Assembly (NCBI RefSeq): GCF_033568475.1
Contig: NW_027331833.1
Location: 2,294,001 to 2,358,000 of the forward strand
Direction: 5' to 3'
DNA: 64,000 nt
Origin: Henckelia pumila
Lineage: Eukaryota; Streptophyta; Magnoliopsida; Lamiales; Gesneriaceae
A program made the position numbers and the translations under genes. Of the stretch, positions 1 to 11,057 are shown piece after piece (the stretch's first letter is position 1; every line of letters begins with the position of its first letter). Below the pieces are notes generated by a model, which saw only the letters and a list, made by a program, of their open reading frames with translations, did no database searches and had not been told where the DNA came from.

Positions 1-3000
1 TTTTCGGGGCGTTACAACAAGAGTTCTGAAAAACGATTGTATTCTCCAAGTGCTGCTAAAGCTAATATTGTTGAGCAGAAGAAAAATTCAAAGACAAAGA
101 AATATGCTGCTGGAGGCTCCAAGTTGGGTCCAAAGAAAGATATGTTTAAAAAAAAGTTTCTTGGTAAGTGCTATAATTGTGGCGCTCCTGGCTACAACTC
201 TGCTGACTGCAAGAAACCGTGAGAAAAATCTCTTGGAGGACATATCTAAAGAGGTTTCAAACATGGACCTGTGTGATGTCATTTCTGAAGTAAATATGGT
301 TGGATCAAATCCAAGGGAATGGTGGATCGACACTGGTGCCACCCATCATATTTGTTATGACAAGGACATATTTGCTACTCTTGATGAATCAAAGAATGGT
401 GAAAAATTGTTTATGGGCAATTCTGCTACCTCTGATATCAAAGGACAAGGGAAAGTGATCTTGAAAATGACATCCAGGAAAGAGCTGACTCTTAACAATG
501 TATTATATGTGCCAGAAATTCGAAAGAATTTGGTGTCTGGTTCGCTTTTGAATAAGCATGGTTTTCGTATTGTTTTTGAGTCAGATAAGTTTGTTTTGTC
601 CAAATATGGAATGTTTGTTGGAAAGGGTTATGTTTGTAATGGCTTGTTTAAACTCAATGTAATGACTATTAAGCCAAAAATAAATAAAGTGAATGCTTCT
701 ATTTATTTGCTCGAGTCTTTCAATTTGTGGCATGGTAGACTAGAACATGTTAATTATGATACAATTCATAGATTAATTAACTTGAAAAACATACCCACAT
801 TTCATATTGATAAAAACCACAAATGTGAAATTTGTGTTGAGGAAAAACTAACAAGATCATTTTTCAAATCCATTGAAAAAAATAATGGACCCCTTGATTT
901 AATTCACATTGATATATGTGATTTAAAAAAAGGGTAAACGCGTGGTGAAAATAAATACTTCATTACTTTTGCTGATGATAACACAAAATATTGCTATGTG
1001 TATCTTCTTAAAAGTAAAGATGAAGGAAAATTTGTCCACTATAAAAGTGAAGTTGAAAACCAACTTGACAAGAAAATTAAGGTGCTAAGAAGTGATCGTG
1101 GAGGTGAGCATGAATCACCTTTTGCTGAGTTTTGTTCTCAACATGGTATTAGACACGAAAGAACTGCACCTTATTCGCCTCAGCAAAATGGTGTTGCAGA
1201 GGGGAAAAATCGCACTTTGAAAGAAATGATGAATGAACTGTTATTGAGTTCTGGTTTATCACATAACATATGGGGAGAAGCTGTTCTAACAGCTAATTAT
1301 CTTTTAAATAAGGTATCCCGAAAGAATCAAGATAAAAGTACATATGAGTTATGGAAAGAAAGAACACCATCATATCAATATTTGCGAGTGTGGGGGTGTA
1401 TTCCTAAAGTAGTTGTACCTACTCCGAAAAAGGTCAAGATTGGACCTAAAACTGTTGATTGCATTTTCATTGGATATGCACACAACAGTAGCGCTTATTG
1501 ATTTATTGTATATGAATCTCAAATACCTGACATTCATAAGAATACAATAATGGAATCAAGAAATGCTTCATTTTTTTGAAAATGTGTTCCCTTGCAAATC
1601 TAAGGAAGAACCAGGTTCATCTAAAAGACCTCACGAGACAATGAAACAAGAGGTTGACCATGAGGTTGAACCTAGACGTAACGAAAGAGCTAGAATTGAG
1701 AAATCCTTTGGTCCGGATTTCATCACTTTCATGATGGAAAGTGAACCTCAAAGCTTCAATGAAGCTGTGAATTCATCTGAAGGACCTCAATGGAAAGAGG
1801 CTATAAATTCTGAAATAGAATCTATTTTGCAAAATCATACATGGGAACTAGTGGACCTTCCTCCAGGAAGTAAACCTCTAGGTTCTAAATGGATTTTCAA
1901 AAGGAAGATGAAATCAGATGGAACAATAGATAAGTATAAAGTCAGATTGGTAATCAAGGGTTACCGTCAATGTGAAGGGCTTGATTACTTTGACACTTAT
2001 TCTCCAGTAACAAGAATAACTTCAATCCGGGTGATACTTGCAATTGCCGCTTTGTGGAATCTTGAAGTACACCAAATGGATGTAAATACTGCTTTTCTAA
2101 ATGGAGATTTAGAAGAAAAAATTTACATGAAACAACCTGAGGGATTTTCTGCACGTGGGCAAGAAAATAAGGTTTGTAAATTGGTGAAGTTTTTGTATGA
2201 CTTAAAGCAAGCACCAAAACAATGACATGAAAAATTTGATAAAGTCATGCTAGAAAGTGAATTTAAAATCAATGAATGTGATAAATGTGTATACGTTAAA
2301 GACAATGAAAATGAATATGTCATTTTATGTCTTTACGTAGATGACATGCTTATCATCGGGAGTAATGATAAGATGATTCCATCCACTAAGAAATTGTTGA
2401 ACTCAAAATTCAACATGAAAGATTTGGGATTAGCCGAAATCATCCTTGGAAGTAAAATTCATAGAACATCCGAAGGGTGGTTCTAAGTCAATCACGTTAT
2501 GTGGATAAAATTCTTGAGAAATTTAATAAGGATGATTCTGCATTGGCTAGAACCCCAATAGATACAAGTCAACATCTATTGAAGAATCGGGGTGAGAGTA
2601 TCTCCCAATTAAAATACTCTCGAGTCATTGGAAGTCTGATGTACTTAATGAGTTGTACACGACCAGACATAGCCTATGCTGTAAGCAAATTGAGCAGATT
2701 CACGTGTAATCCAGGAGCTGACGACTGGAAAGAAATTTCAGATTGCTAAGGTATTTAAGATACACTCGTGACCATGGGCTGCACTATACTAGATATCCCG
2801 CTGTTATTGAAGGATACAGTGATGCAAACTGGATATCTGATATGAAAGATTCAAAATCTACAAGTGGATTTATATTCACTTTAGGAGGTGCAGCAATTGC
2901 ATGAAAATCTTCTAAACAAACTGTAATAGCCAGATCCAAGATGGAATCTGAGCTTATAGCACTTGATAAGTGTGCTGTAGAGGCTGAATGGTTGCGTCTA

Positions 3001-3282
3001 TTCTTAGAAGATGTTCCAGGATGGGTAAAACTTGTACCGGCTATTTGTATTCATTGTGATAACCAATCTGCAATCGGAAGAGCACAGAGCAATAGGTATA
3101 ATGGTAAGTCTAGACATATACGTCGTAGACACAATAACATTAGACAACTACTCTCAACTGGAGTTATCTCTATTGATTATGTAAAATCAAAGGATAATAT
3201 AGCGGATCCATTAACCAAAGGGTTAAACAGAGAGTTAGTTGCAAAATCGTCAAAAGGAATGAGACTGAAGCCTAAAGAATAA
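1..3282 (+). pseudogene. Copia gag-pol polyprotein, broken
   Basis: Decayed polyprotein in several frames. Order: gag zinc knuckle (about 169-212, CX2C...C with the usual His replaced by Tyr); aspartic protease with DTGATHH (about 328-350); integrase HHCC region starting LWHGRLEHV (about 726); integrase core with SDRGGEHES and the YSPQQNGVAE block (1090-1205), where the usual ERKNRT is changed at Arg; RT core FLNGDLEEKIYMKQPEGF (about 2095-2150) and YVDDMLIIGSND (about 2335-2370); RNase H ending ADPLTKGLN (to 3282). Breaks include a stop at 220-222, a stop at about 935, a stop at about 1499, a stop near 2223, a frame change near 2480 and frame loss near 2750-2940. Not capable of making a full polyprotein. 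Confidence 0.88.
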
Positions 3283-3805
3283 ATTGGTGCGAAGGAAAAC
3301 CCAACCTAAGCTTACTGGAGATCCCAAGAACTAGGTTCAATGGTAAAACCTAATCGCACTGGTTTGATAGATCACTGTGGGGGTAATCCCTAGTCTATTC
3401 CTATTATAAAACAATGAGTATTGAGGATAAACATATGACTTTTAATGATTCTAATGGAATTAAACATAGAATCACCTATGTGAGAGAGAAGTGGGGCTGC
3501 TTTGAAGGAATTGCAAGACACAATTCTAGACCCTCTCACAGAACCAGGCAAGTGTTCATGGCCAAAACAAACACGATCATGAGAACTGAATTGTATCAAG
3601 AAGATTCCTGTGTGAAGTATATCTTAATTTACATGAACGGATGTACAATTCAAAGATATCGCGTCTACTGTCAACCAGTGAATTTTTATGCTTTCACAAG
3701 GGAAGGTTCAAAGGGTAACACCTACCTATCCTATGCAGGATTCAACTGTTGAACTTTATTACGTATTTCTTCGTTTATCTTTAAATTTCCATTCATGCGG
3801 GGGAT
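3283..3805 (+). other. Copia 3' untranslated interior up to the polypurine tract
   Basis: This is non-coding sequence between the RNase H stop and the 3' LTR of the copia element. The GGGGG-containing tract at about 3797-3804 directly precedes the LTR and is the expected plus-strand primer. The open frame at 3414-3752 has no recognisable protein features, and I treat it as chance. Confidence 0.6.
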
Positions 3806-4363
3806 TGTTGGCCCATTCATTAATGTGAATGGAAATGTGAATGGAATTAAAGGTGCTCGGCCATCCCTCAATAAATGCCCAGCTAATTGATAGCTCCTTT
3901 GTCCGGCTGCTAGTGCTCTGATTGGCCATAATTAATGTAAAATTCCATCTGCCAGCAAATTTTGGTAGTAGCCTTAATGCCTATATTAAGTGGAAGTATT
4001 CATTCTTCAGAAGCATAACAATTCTCTTTGCATGAAATACTTTTGTTCACTTGCCTTTTGTTTTCTTCTTTGTTCAGAGCAGCTGCGTAAGCTTTTATAT
4101 TTTCAGCTCGTGAACCTTGCCTCTTGCTTCAGCTCGTGAATGCTTTTGCTCTGCTTTTCTCAACTACTGAGTTTCTTACTTGTTCTCAGTTTTGAGCTTC
4201 TACGTGATATTGTTGCGATACATCATCAGTTCGCCGGTGTAGTACCTCCGTGCTAGGTGACTACAAGGTTTTTTCGTTGTATCATGGTAACAGACGTCCG
4301 TTGTGATCCTCCGAGCACATCCGGGAGGGGACGAATCTGTTTTAAGAAAACTGTAATTTTACA
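3806..4363 (+). repeat. Probable 3' LTR of the copia element
   Basis: It starts TGTTGG immediately after a polypurine tract. A TATA-like CTATATTAAG lies at 3981, about where a U3 promoter should be. The right end is placed at ...TTTTACA (4363) only because LTRs end in CA. With no 5' LTR in view this end is uncertain by tens of bases. Confidence 0.5.
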
Positions 4364-4512
4364 GGACTCGGTTATGTTATTCTTGATTTGAAGGAAAGTT
4401 CACGTAATAGTTTTTGTACTACATATATATTTATATGTAGTCATATAATTTGTTCCATATTAATAAATGTAGATTATATATTCAGATATCGTTTGAAGTG
4501 AATGAAAGAATA

Positions 4513-5145
4513 TGTTACCCCGAGAAAATATTTCAACCCGAGCCCGTTTATAATGGGTCTACCCAAGATGACCCAACATGTCAAGGTCCAGCCCAGTTTG
4601 GGCTATGTTGGACTTTGACCAGGGCTGGTCATTATGGGTTGATCTAGGCTATTTTTAATGGGTCGCAAGTATTCTTTTCGAGTTCAAGTAGGACTCTGAT
4701 ATATATGAGATAAGCCTGGATCTTTTCAAATATTCACGAGATAGAGATAAGCTTACAAAGGACCAATGAATGAAGAGTCCTAGTCCATGACATTTTATAA
4801 TTCGACTAGGTAACTTACTATTTTTGCCCTATAAATACAGGTACTGTTATGGTTGTGATTATTCATTATTCATTATTCATTATTCATTACTCACTATTCA
4901 TCATCATTCTCTCTTACTCTTATATTCACGCACCCATATCTCTCAGTTTTCGCATTAATCATACCCTCTGCCTTCAAGACACTAACTTAGGCATCGGAGG
5001 GGTCATGCCGAAAACACTTTCGGCGCCCCCTGACCTAGCTGTTGCTTGTGCAGATTTCAGTGGTGCCCGACCCGACCTGTTTTATAAAGAAGTTGGAGGA
5101 TCCATTCTACCAAATCGAACCCGAGGTAAAAAATCGACATCATCA
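4513..5145 (+). repeat. 5' LTR of the non-autonomous element
   Basis: This 633-bp copy pairs with 6946-7572. It has a clear TATA box, CCCTATAAATACAGG (TATA at 4830), followed about 25 bp on by a run of ATTCATT repeats. Open frames through this LTR are shadows of LTR sequence; the same frame recurs in the 3' copy. Confidence 0.93.
4830..4837 (+). promoter_or_regulatory. LTR TATA box (5' copy)
   Basis: TATAAATA sits in U3 of the 5' LTR and is repeated at 7264-7271 in the 3' LTR. The sequence and its conservation in both LTRs fit a polymerase II core promoter. Activity is inferred, not shown. Confidence 0.6.
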
Positions 5146-5146
5146 A

Positions 5147-5166
5147 TTGGCGCCGTCTGTGGGAAC
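5147..5166 (+). other. Primer-binding-site motif of the non-autonomous element
   Basis: The motif TTGGCGCCGTCTGTGGGAA starts 2 bp after the 5' LTR. This is the position and sequence class used for tRNA priming in many plant gypsy-derived elements. Which tRNA it matches was not checked. Confidence 0.65.
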
Positions 5167-5942
5167 GACATTTATTCCCATGATTATATGATCTCTACCG
5201 TTGAAAAAAGGTGGAAAAAGAAAAAAAAAATTCAAACGGCCAAGGAATTGTGATTGTGCAATAATGATTTTTGGACTTTTACTTCACGACTTTGGATCAC
5301 CGATCTCATTGGGAATTAGAATTTAATATGGGCAATCGGTAATTGATCTCATTGGAAATTAGAATTTAATATCTTCAAGAATGTATTTGCCGAGGCCAAT
5401 GTCCCTTTGACGGATTGATCAATTATATCTATATTTTATCAGTTGATTGGAGCTATTTCAAGGATTTGCATATTTATGGAATTTAGTGATGGTTTATCTG
5501 CGTATTTTAAATTGTTCTGTGAAGTTGACCGGACTCATTCAGTCTCTTTCTTTTGGCCAACACACTTTTATTTGAGCATACTACATGTTCATATTGCTTG
5601 CTATGGATTTATTCGATCTGTGTTGCTTGTCTTCTATTCATAATAGCTCCACAGATGAAAAGGTTCTTATCATGGCATATACGGCCAAATATAAGCTGCC
5701 ATATTCACATACATCGAATCTGTGCGTGTCATCATCTTGATAAATATGGTGATATAATATTAATTTCTTGATAATATTTCAATCCCATCTCATAATATTT
5801 GTTTGCAGCAACTCATCCCTACACGCATCCCTACAACAGATAAGTGTTTATTTTACAATGTTTAATAATGATGAGATTTTGACCTAATTCATAGAGGATT
5901 GCAGATCATGGGATATGAATCTCCAAGTCATACATATATCAA
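5167..5942 (+). other. Interior leader of the non-autonomous element, no gene seen
   Basis: This stretch holds only short chance open frames. A local imperfect duplication (...CTCATTGG(G/A)AATTAGAATTTAATAT) occurs around 5305-5372. I see no gag, protease or RT motif. Confidence 0.6.
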
Positions 5943-6376
5943 TCTTGGGCATGCAATCTAGCAGTAAGCCCCTCCAGGATTTATTTATCGGGCATGCAAT
6001 CTCACAGTAAGGCCCAATTATATCATATCGGGCATGCAATCTCGCTGTAAGGTCCAATTATATCACATCGGGCATGTCATCTCGCTATAAGGCCCAATTA
6101 TATCATATCGGGCGTGCAATCTCGCAGTAAGGCCCAATTATATCATATCGGGCTTGCAATCTCACTGTAAGGCCCAATTATATCACATCGGGCATGTCAT
6201 CTCGCTATAAGACCCAATTATATCATATCGGGCGTGCAATCTCGCAGTAAGGCCCAATTATATCATATCGGGCATTCAATCTCGCAGTAAGGCCCAATTA
6301 TATCATATCGGGCGTGCTATCTTGCTATAAGGCCCAATTATATCACATTGGGCATGCAATCTCGTTGTAAGGCCCA
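5943..6376 (+). repeat. Tandem array, 40-bp unit, about 11 copies
   Basis: The unit reads roughly ATCGGGCATGCAATCTCGCA then GTAAGGCCCAATTATATC. It repeats every 40 bp with small substitutions. The first unit is divergent and 43 bp long. Neighbouring units differ at the same few positions (GCA/GCT; CATGC/CGTGC/CATGT), and pairs of units repeat a higher-order pattern, suggesting growth by unequal crossing-over or slippage. It lies in the interior of a non-coding LTR element and has no unique spacers. Confidence 0.92.
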
Positions 6377-6393
6377 ATCTATGGTTCAAAATT

Positions 6394-6660
6394 TTAAAAG
6401 CCCAGGCAGGTCTGGCATTCAAGGACCACATCAGTGGAACTAAAAAGCCCAGGCAGGTCTGGCACTCAAGGACCACATCAGTGGAACTAAAAGCCCGGGC
6501 AGGTCCGGCATTCAAAGTCCACATCAGTGGCCCACATCAGTGGAATACAAAGCCCGGGCAGGTCCGGCATCAAAAGCCCACATTAGTGGCATCAAAAAAT
6601 CCACATCAGTGGCGTCATAAATCCACGTAAGTGGTATTCTCCAAAGCCCGACCAAGCTCG
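6394..6660 (+). repeat. Second tandem array, about 45-bp degenerate unit
   Basis: Four or five degenerate copies of AAGCCCAGGCAGGTCTGGCA followed by a CCACATCAGTGG half, which shortens toward the right. It directly follows the 40-bp array and shares the GCCC core. Like the first array it encodes nothing recognisable. Confidence 0.8.
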
Positions 6661-6945
6661 GCATCATGTAATCCCACGCAACTCGTGGTTATCTTAAAAG
6701 CCCGATCCGCTCGGCAACATCAATTGTTATCTACAGCTCTTTATTTGAGCTCAGTTTCATCAGGTTGTCATCTCTTGCTCTTTATTTGAGCTATGTTCTA
6801 ATCAGACTTTCATCTAAACCGTTCGTTGAAAACACATCACGCGAATTCAAATCTGGGCTGTCCAAGGAGGCACATGTAGTTCGGGTCCGGTCTACATTCT
6901 TGGTCTAAACTTATTCTTCTTTTAGACCAGTTCGGGAGGTACTAT

Positions 6946-7572
6946 TGTTACCCCGAGAAAATATTTCAACCCGAGCCCGTTTATAATGGGTTTACCCGAT
7001 ATGACCCAACATGTCAAGGTCCAGCCCAGTTTGGGCTATGTTGGACTTTGACCAGGGCTGGTCATTATGGGTTGATCTAGGCTGTTTTTAATGGGTCGCA
7101 AGTATTTTTTTCGAGTTCAAGTAGGACTCTGATATATATGAGATAAGCCTGGATCTTTTCAAATATTCACGAGATAGAGATAAGCTTACAAAGGGACCAA
7201 TGAATGAAGAGTCCTAGTCCATGACATTTTATAATTCGACTAGGTAACTTACTATTTTTGCCCTATAAATACAGGTACTGTTATGGTTGTGATTATTCAT
7301 TATTCATTATTCATTACTCACTATTCATCATCATTCTCTCTTACTCTTATATTCACGCACCCATATCTCTCAGTTTTCGCATTAATCATACCTTCTGCCT
7401 TCAAGACACTAACTTAGGCATCGGAGGGGTCATGCCGAAAAAACTTTCGGCGCCCCCTGACCTAGCTGTTGCTTGTGCAGATTTCAGTGGTGCCCGACCC
7501 GACCTGTTTTATAAAGAAGTTGGAGGATCCATTCTACCAAATCGAACCCGAGGTAAAAAATCGACATCATCA
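6946..7572 (+). repeat. 3' LTR of the non-autonomous element
   Basis: This 627-bp copy matches 4513-5145 with scattered differences, for example CTACCCAAG against TTACCCGAT and ACACTTTC against AAACTTTC. It ends CATCATCA followed by the GAATA duplication. Confidence 0.93.
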
Positions 7573-7924
7573 GAATAATTAATGATAAATGAAAAAAAAG
7601 TTAATGAGATTCAAAGTATAACAAAAGTACAGATGATAAATAATAACGTGTTTGTTTTGGTAATGAAAAGTTTGACTATAATGTCTAATGTGAATGAAAT
7701 GCATTAAATACCCTTGGATAGAAAAAGTACATAATTATTTTGTTTGATTAAGATAACAGTAAAAAGTTGAGGGGAAAAAGACATACATGTAAATTGGTCA
7801 GAAGTATATATACAAAGAGAAATTATCGGACCAAAATTAAAAATTTTCTTATGTTTTATATAATTATATATTATTATTATTTGTCTTTTTCGCAAAAGGT
7901 TTTCACTAATTAAACATATGAACA

Positions 7925-7957
<33 letters not shown>

Positions 7958-7959
<2 letters not shown>

Positions 7960-8041
7960 ATTTTATAACTTTCATCTCACACACATGCATATATATATAT
8001 ATATATATATGCATGTGTGTGAGATGAAAGTTATAAAATGA
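7958..8041. repeat. 84-nt perfect palindrome with (AT)n centre
   Basis: The left arm begins TCATTTTATAACTTTCATCT and continues through CACACACATGCAT. The right arm is its exact reverse complement, with the symmetry centre between 7999 and 8000 in an AT run. A further (AT)n run lies just left of the arm. It could be a minimal foldback element or a replication-derived palindrome; no target-site duplication could be recognised. Confidence 0.9.
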
Positions 8042-8547
8042 CATGATATATAAATCTCTAAATATCACAACCTAATTAAATAATTATTTTTAGGCCAATT
8101 ATTAAAGCAAGAAGATGTAATGTAGTCAAACAAAGTTGGCCAGCGTAACCAAAAGAGTCAAGTGGGCCGTAATCAACACTACACCAAATTTTACCATGCT
8201 GCTTATTCCAACAATCACCACTCAAAATCTCAAACTAAACCTTCCTCGTTCTTTTTTATTTAGTTTTTATTTTTAATATATATTTAAAGGTGAGACTGAA
8301 TATTTTAGTTATCGATCAATTCTTTATTTAGTTGAAATTGTTCTATATTATATCGAATATTCCTAATTTATCTATTAAATTTAATTTGCAATTTTCGTAT
8401 AAAAAAAATCAATTTCAACCCATGGGACCAAACACTTTTCATTTAACTAAATGCTACAATTGATGGTAATGTGTAGCTTCAATTTTTTATATAGAACAAT
8501 AACTCGATCTCTCAACAAGAACAATGCATGGCGACAAATATTGCTTT

Positions 8548-8653
8548 GGATGGATTATGACTCAATTTGACTATCTCTGGACACAAACCTAAATGATCTT
8601 CGGATGGATTATGACTCAATTTGACTATCTCTGGACACAAACCTAAATGATCT
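8548..8653 (+). repeat. Tandem duplication, 54-bp period
   Basis: Two 52-bp copies, apparently identical, begin GGATGGATTATGACTCAA at 8548 and 8602, separated by 2 bp. This looks like a recent slippage or unequal-exchange duplication in intergenic DNA. Confidence 0.92.
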
Positions 8654-11057
8654 GGTCCAATCACATAAAATTATAAGAAAATTTAAAAATAGTACTTCAA
8701 CTCACCTCATTATTAAGGTATGCTATCTCTAATCAAATGATCTTGTTCTTTAGAATTTTATTGTACAAATACTGACTTAAATGTCAGAATGTCATTGTCG
8801 AACAACCCCAACACCATTCACTTTGTTCTATGATACATGTAGCAATCTACGAAATTCTTTTTTTAAAAAAACTATATATCATGTATAATCCGAACACTCA
8901 TATATTTCTGTGAAGTACTTGGATCTTCGTTAATCAGGCAATATCAATTTCTTCCTACATCAACTTGATGGGTTTTAATGTCAACATGGCCTCTTCTTCC
9001 GAGTTAAATTGTCCAAAAGCAACAACATATATTATGTTGTGTGTTTTGAGATGTTCGGATTGGATTTATACCTATTACTCTTATTTGTAATCCCTGATTT
9101 GGAATGTAGTCATAATAAAATTATCAACTATTTATAAATTAATACACCTTCCAATTTTTTTAATTAAAAAATTCAAGAATCCGACATTAAATATCTAGGA
9201 TTTATTATTTCTTTGTTACTTTTGGAATGTGATATAAATATGGTTGAGTTCAATCTACCTTATGGATATTATCCTAATCATTGATCTAATGTCTCATGAT
9301 TTTTCACGTCAATAATATATCATTAATTACGCTCATTTGTAAAAATATGAATCATTGGATGCATGATTTGAGTACTACTCTTATAGTAGATCAATTAATT
9401 GAAATATTGTTATCCGGTTGTTTGTATTCTTATGATTTGTACATGATATACTATACTCAATTTTTATTTTCAATTATTGTTTTCTTTAAAAAAAAAAAAA
9501 AGAAAATCGACATATTAAAGTCCAATCGGAGTACGTTAAAGAAAAATTCCTGAGGCCATATTAATCCATATAAGAGTCGAATATATGTTATCACATGCGT
9601 ACTTAATATTGAATGTTTTCCTTACATATGTAAATAATTATAATAGGTTTCACTACGAGGCATTCGAGTTGGCAAAGTAAGTATGTATTTGATCAATGAT
9701 AATGAGTTTGATTTTCATTCCAACATTTTTCGGCGAACTTGGTGCATTAGCTTGCTTAATATAATTTATCTAGCTAGCACGGTCTTCAGACTAAATCTAA
9801 AACTAGTGAAAATTAAGTTTTAATTATTTTTTTTACAAAAACTAGATGTATTGAATTAAAATTTTGTTAACAAAATTTTAATATTTTTAAGTTTTAATTG
9901 TATACGGTTTTGTTACCTACGTACGTACTAACGTGCATGCTTACATGCTCAGCTGGTGCCAAATTTGTTTTTGTTGGAACTCACAGAGATTTGATATTGA
10001 TAAAATTCAGTCTACCTCATAGGTCAACTGATTGTTACAAGCATCACGAACAAGGAACTTAAACTGATCTATTTTCTGAACTTGACTGATACTACATAGT
10101 TAAACTAGGAAATATAAACTGAGTTGACTATTGATCAGAGCTCAATCGAAGATTAAAGACAAACAACACTCAGTTTACCTAGCTAAACTGAATGAGTTCC
10201 TCAAGAGATAAATTGATTCAACAAGAGGGAAACTCAATCATCCAAAGACTAAGCAAGCAAGACTGATTTACACAAACTCTTATAGATAGACTTCTCCGTA
10301 CAAGACAAAATGCCGAATAATCAGAGTATGCCAGTGTACTATGGATGGCAGAGAATGTTTGTGAAAAAAACAAGCTAACGGTATTGATTTGAATTCAAAT
10401 AACAGTCGTTGCCCGTCGAGTATAAATAGAAATATAAGGGCATCAGAAATATATCCGACTCACTAAGAAATCTAGCATACATATTCAAGTTATCAGAGGT
10501 AAACTGAACTCCTTCAGTTTACAAACTCAATCGAGAAAATCAGCAGATCAAAGCATCTTGAAGCTTATCATCAAAGAGTCGAAGAACACTAGCAAGAACT
10601 TTCAAGAATAGCAGATCAGTGAGGATCAAATAGTGCTAAGTGTTGTAACAACAAGTGTTATATTAGTGATATATCAGTTGAGGTGTTGCAAACCTTGTTG
10701 TAACAAGAAGCTGTCGTGAACTGTATTATTGAGTGTTTCTAGGAGTTCTGGGATAAACGATAGTGTAAGTCCTAGTCTTGAAGTGGCCGCTGTTACAAGT
10801 CTATTGTAATAGTCAAAGTATTCTAGAGTAAATCCTTCCAAGATGGAAGAAAGGATGACATAGGAGACTTCGAAATCTCTGAACATCCATAAACAAACAT
10901 CTATGTTCTTAATTTCAGTTTATCACTCTCACACACTCACTACATCTGTCAGTCCATCAATCCAAAAGTTCAATCTGTTGGTTTTCATAATTTCGCACAA
11001 CAATTTTGTTTGCAAATTAAAATCGACACGCGAGGAGGGAAAGATTCAGTTGACCAA

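Larger units (their letters stand above)
1..4363 (+). mobile_element. Ty1/copia LTR retrotransposon, 3' portion (5' end outside window)
   Basis: The window opens inside gag and reads rightward through protease, integrase, reverse transcriptase and RNase H. This domain order (integrase before RT) defines Ty1/copia. A purine-rich tract with a run of G ends at about 3804, and a probable 3' LTR begins TGTTGGCCC at 3806. The 5' LTR and target-site duplication are outside the window, so element length and age cannot be judged. Many stops and frameshifts make it non-autonomous. Assignment to copia is firm; a finer lineage (Tork-like from the RT region) is a guess. Confidence 0.9.
4513..7572 (+). mobile_element. 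Complete non-autonomous LTR retrotransposon (LARD/TRIM-like), TSD GAATA
   Basis: Two near-identical direct repeats, 4513-5145 and 6946-7572, both begin TGTTACCCCGAG and end CATCATCA. They are flanked by the 5-bp target-site duplication GAATA (4508-4512 and 7573-7577). Directly after the 5' LTR lies TTGGCGCCGTCTGTGGGAA (from 5147), a primer-site motif common in plant Ty3/gypsy and derived elements. A short G-rich tract (GGGAGGT) precedes the 3' LTR. The 1.8-kb interior has no retroviral coding domain and instead carries two tandem-repeat arrays. It must have been mobilised by proteins from another element. High LTR similarity by eye suggests a fairly young insertion. Confidence 0.93.
7573..9971. 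other. AT-rich intergenic region
   Basis: No gene or element domain was recognised. It contains (AT)n runs near 7926-7957, the palindrome at 7958-8041, a 54-bp tandem duplication at 8548-8653 and an A-tract at about 9487-9500. The small open frames here are AT-rich and lack any family signature. Confidence 0.6.

Noticed and set aside
3414..3752. 112-codon frame after copia RNase H as an extra gene
   Set aside because: It lies in the 3' untranslated interior just before the polypurine tract and shows no recognisable domain.
4849..5253. 134-codon frame starting in an ATTCATT repeat
   Set aside because: It begins in the U3/R part of an LTR and recurs in the 3' LTR (7258-7578) with a different end; no codon bias or domain.
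5943..6376. Regular 40-bp repeats resembling a CRISPR array
   Set aside because: Units are directly contiguous with no unique spacers, lie inside a plant LTR element, and vary by point changes as ordinary tandem repeats do.
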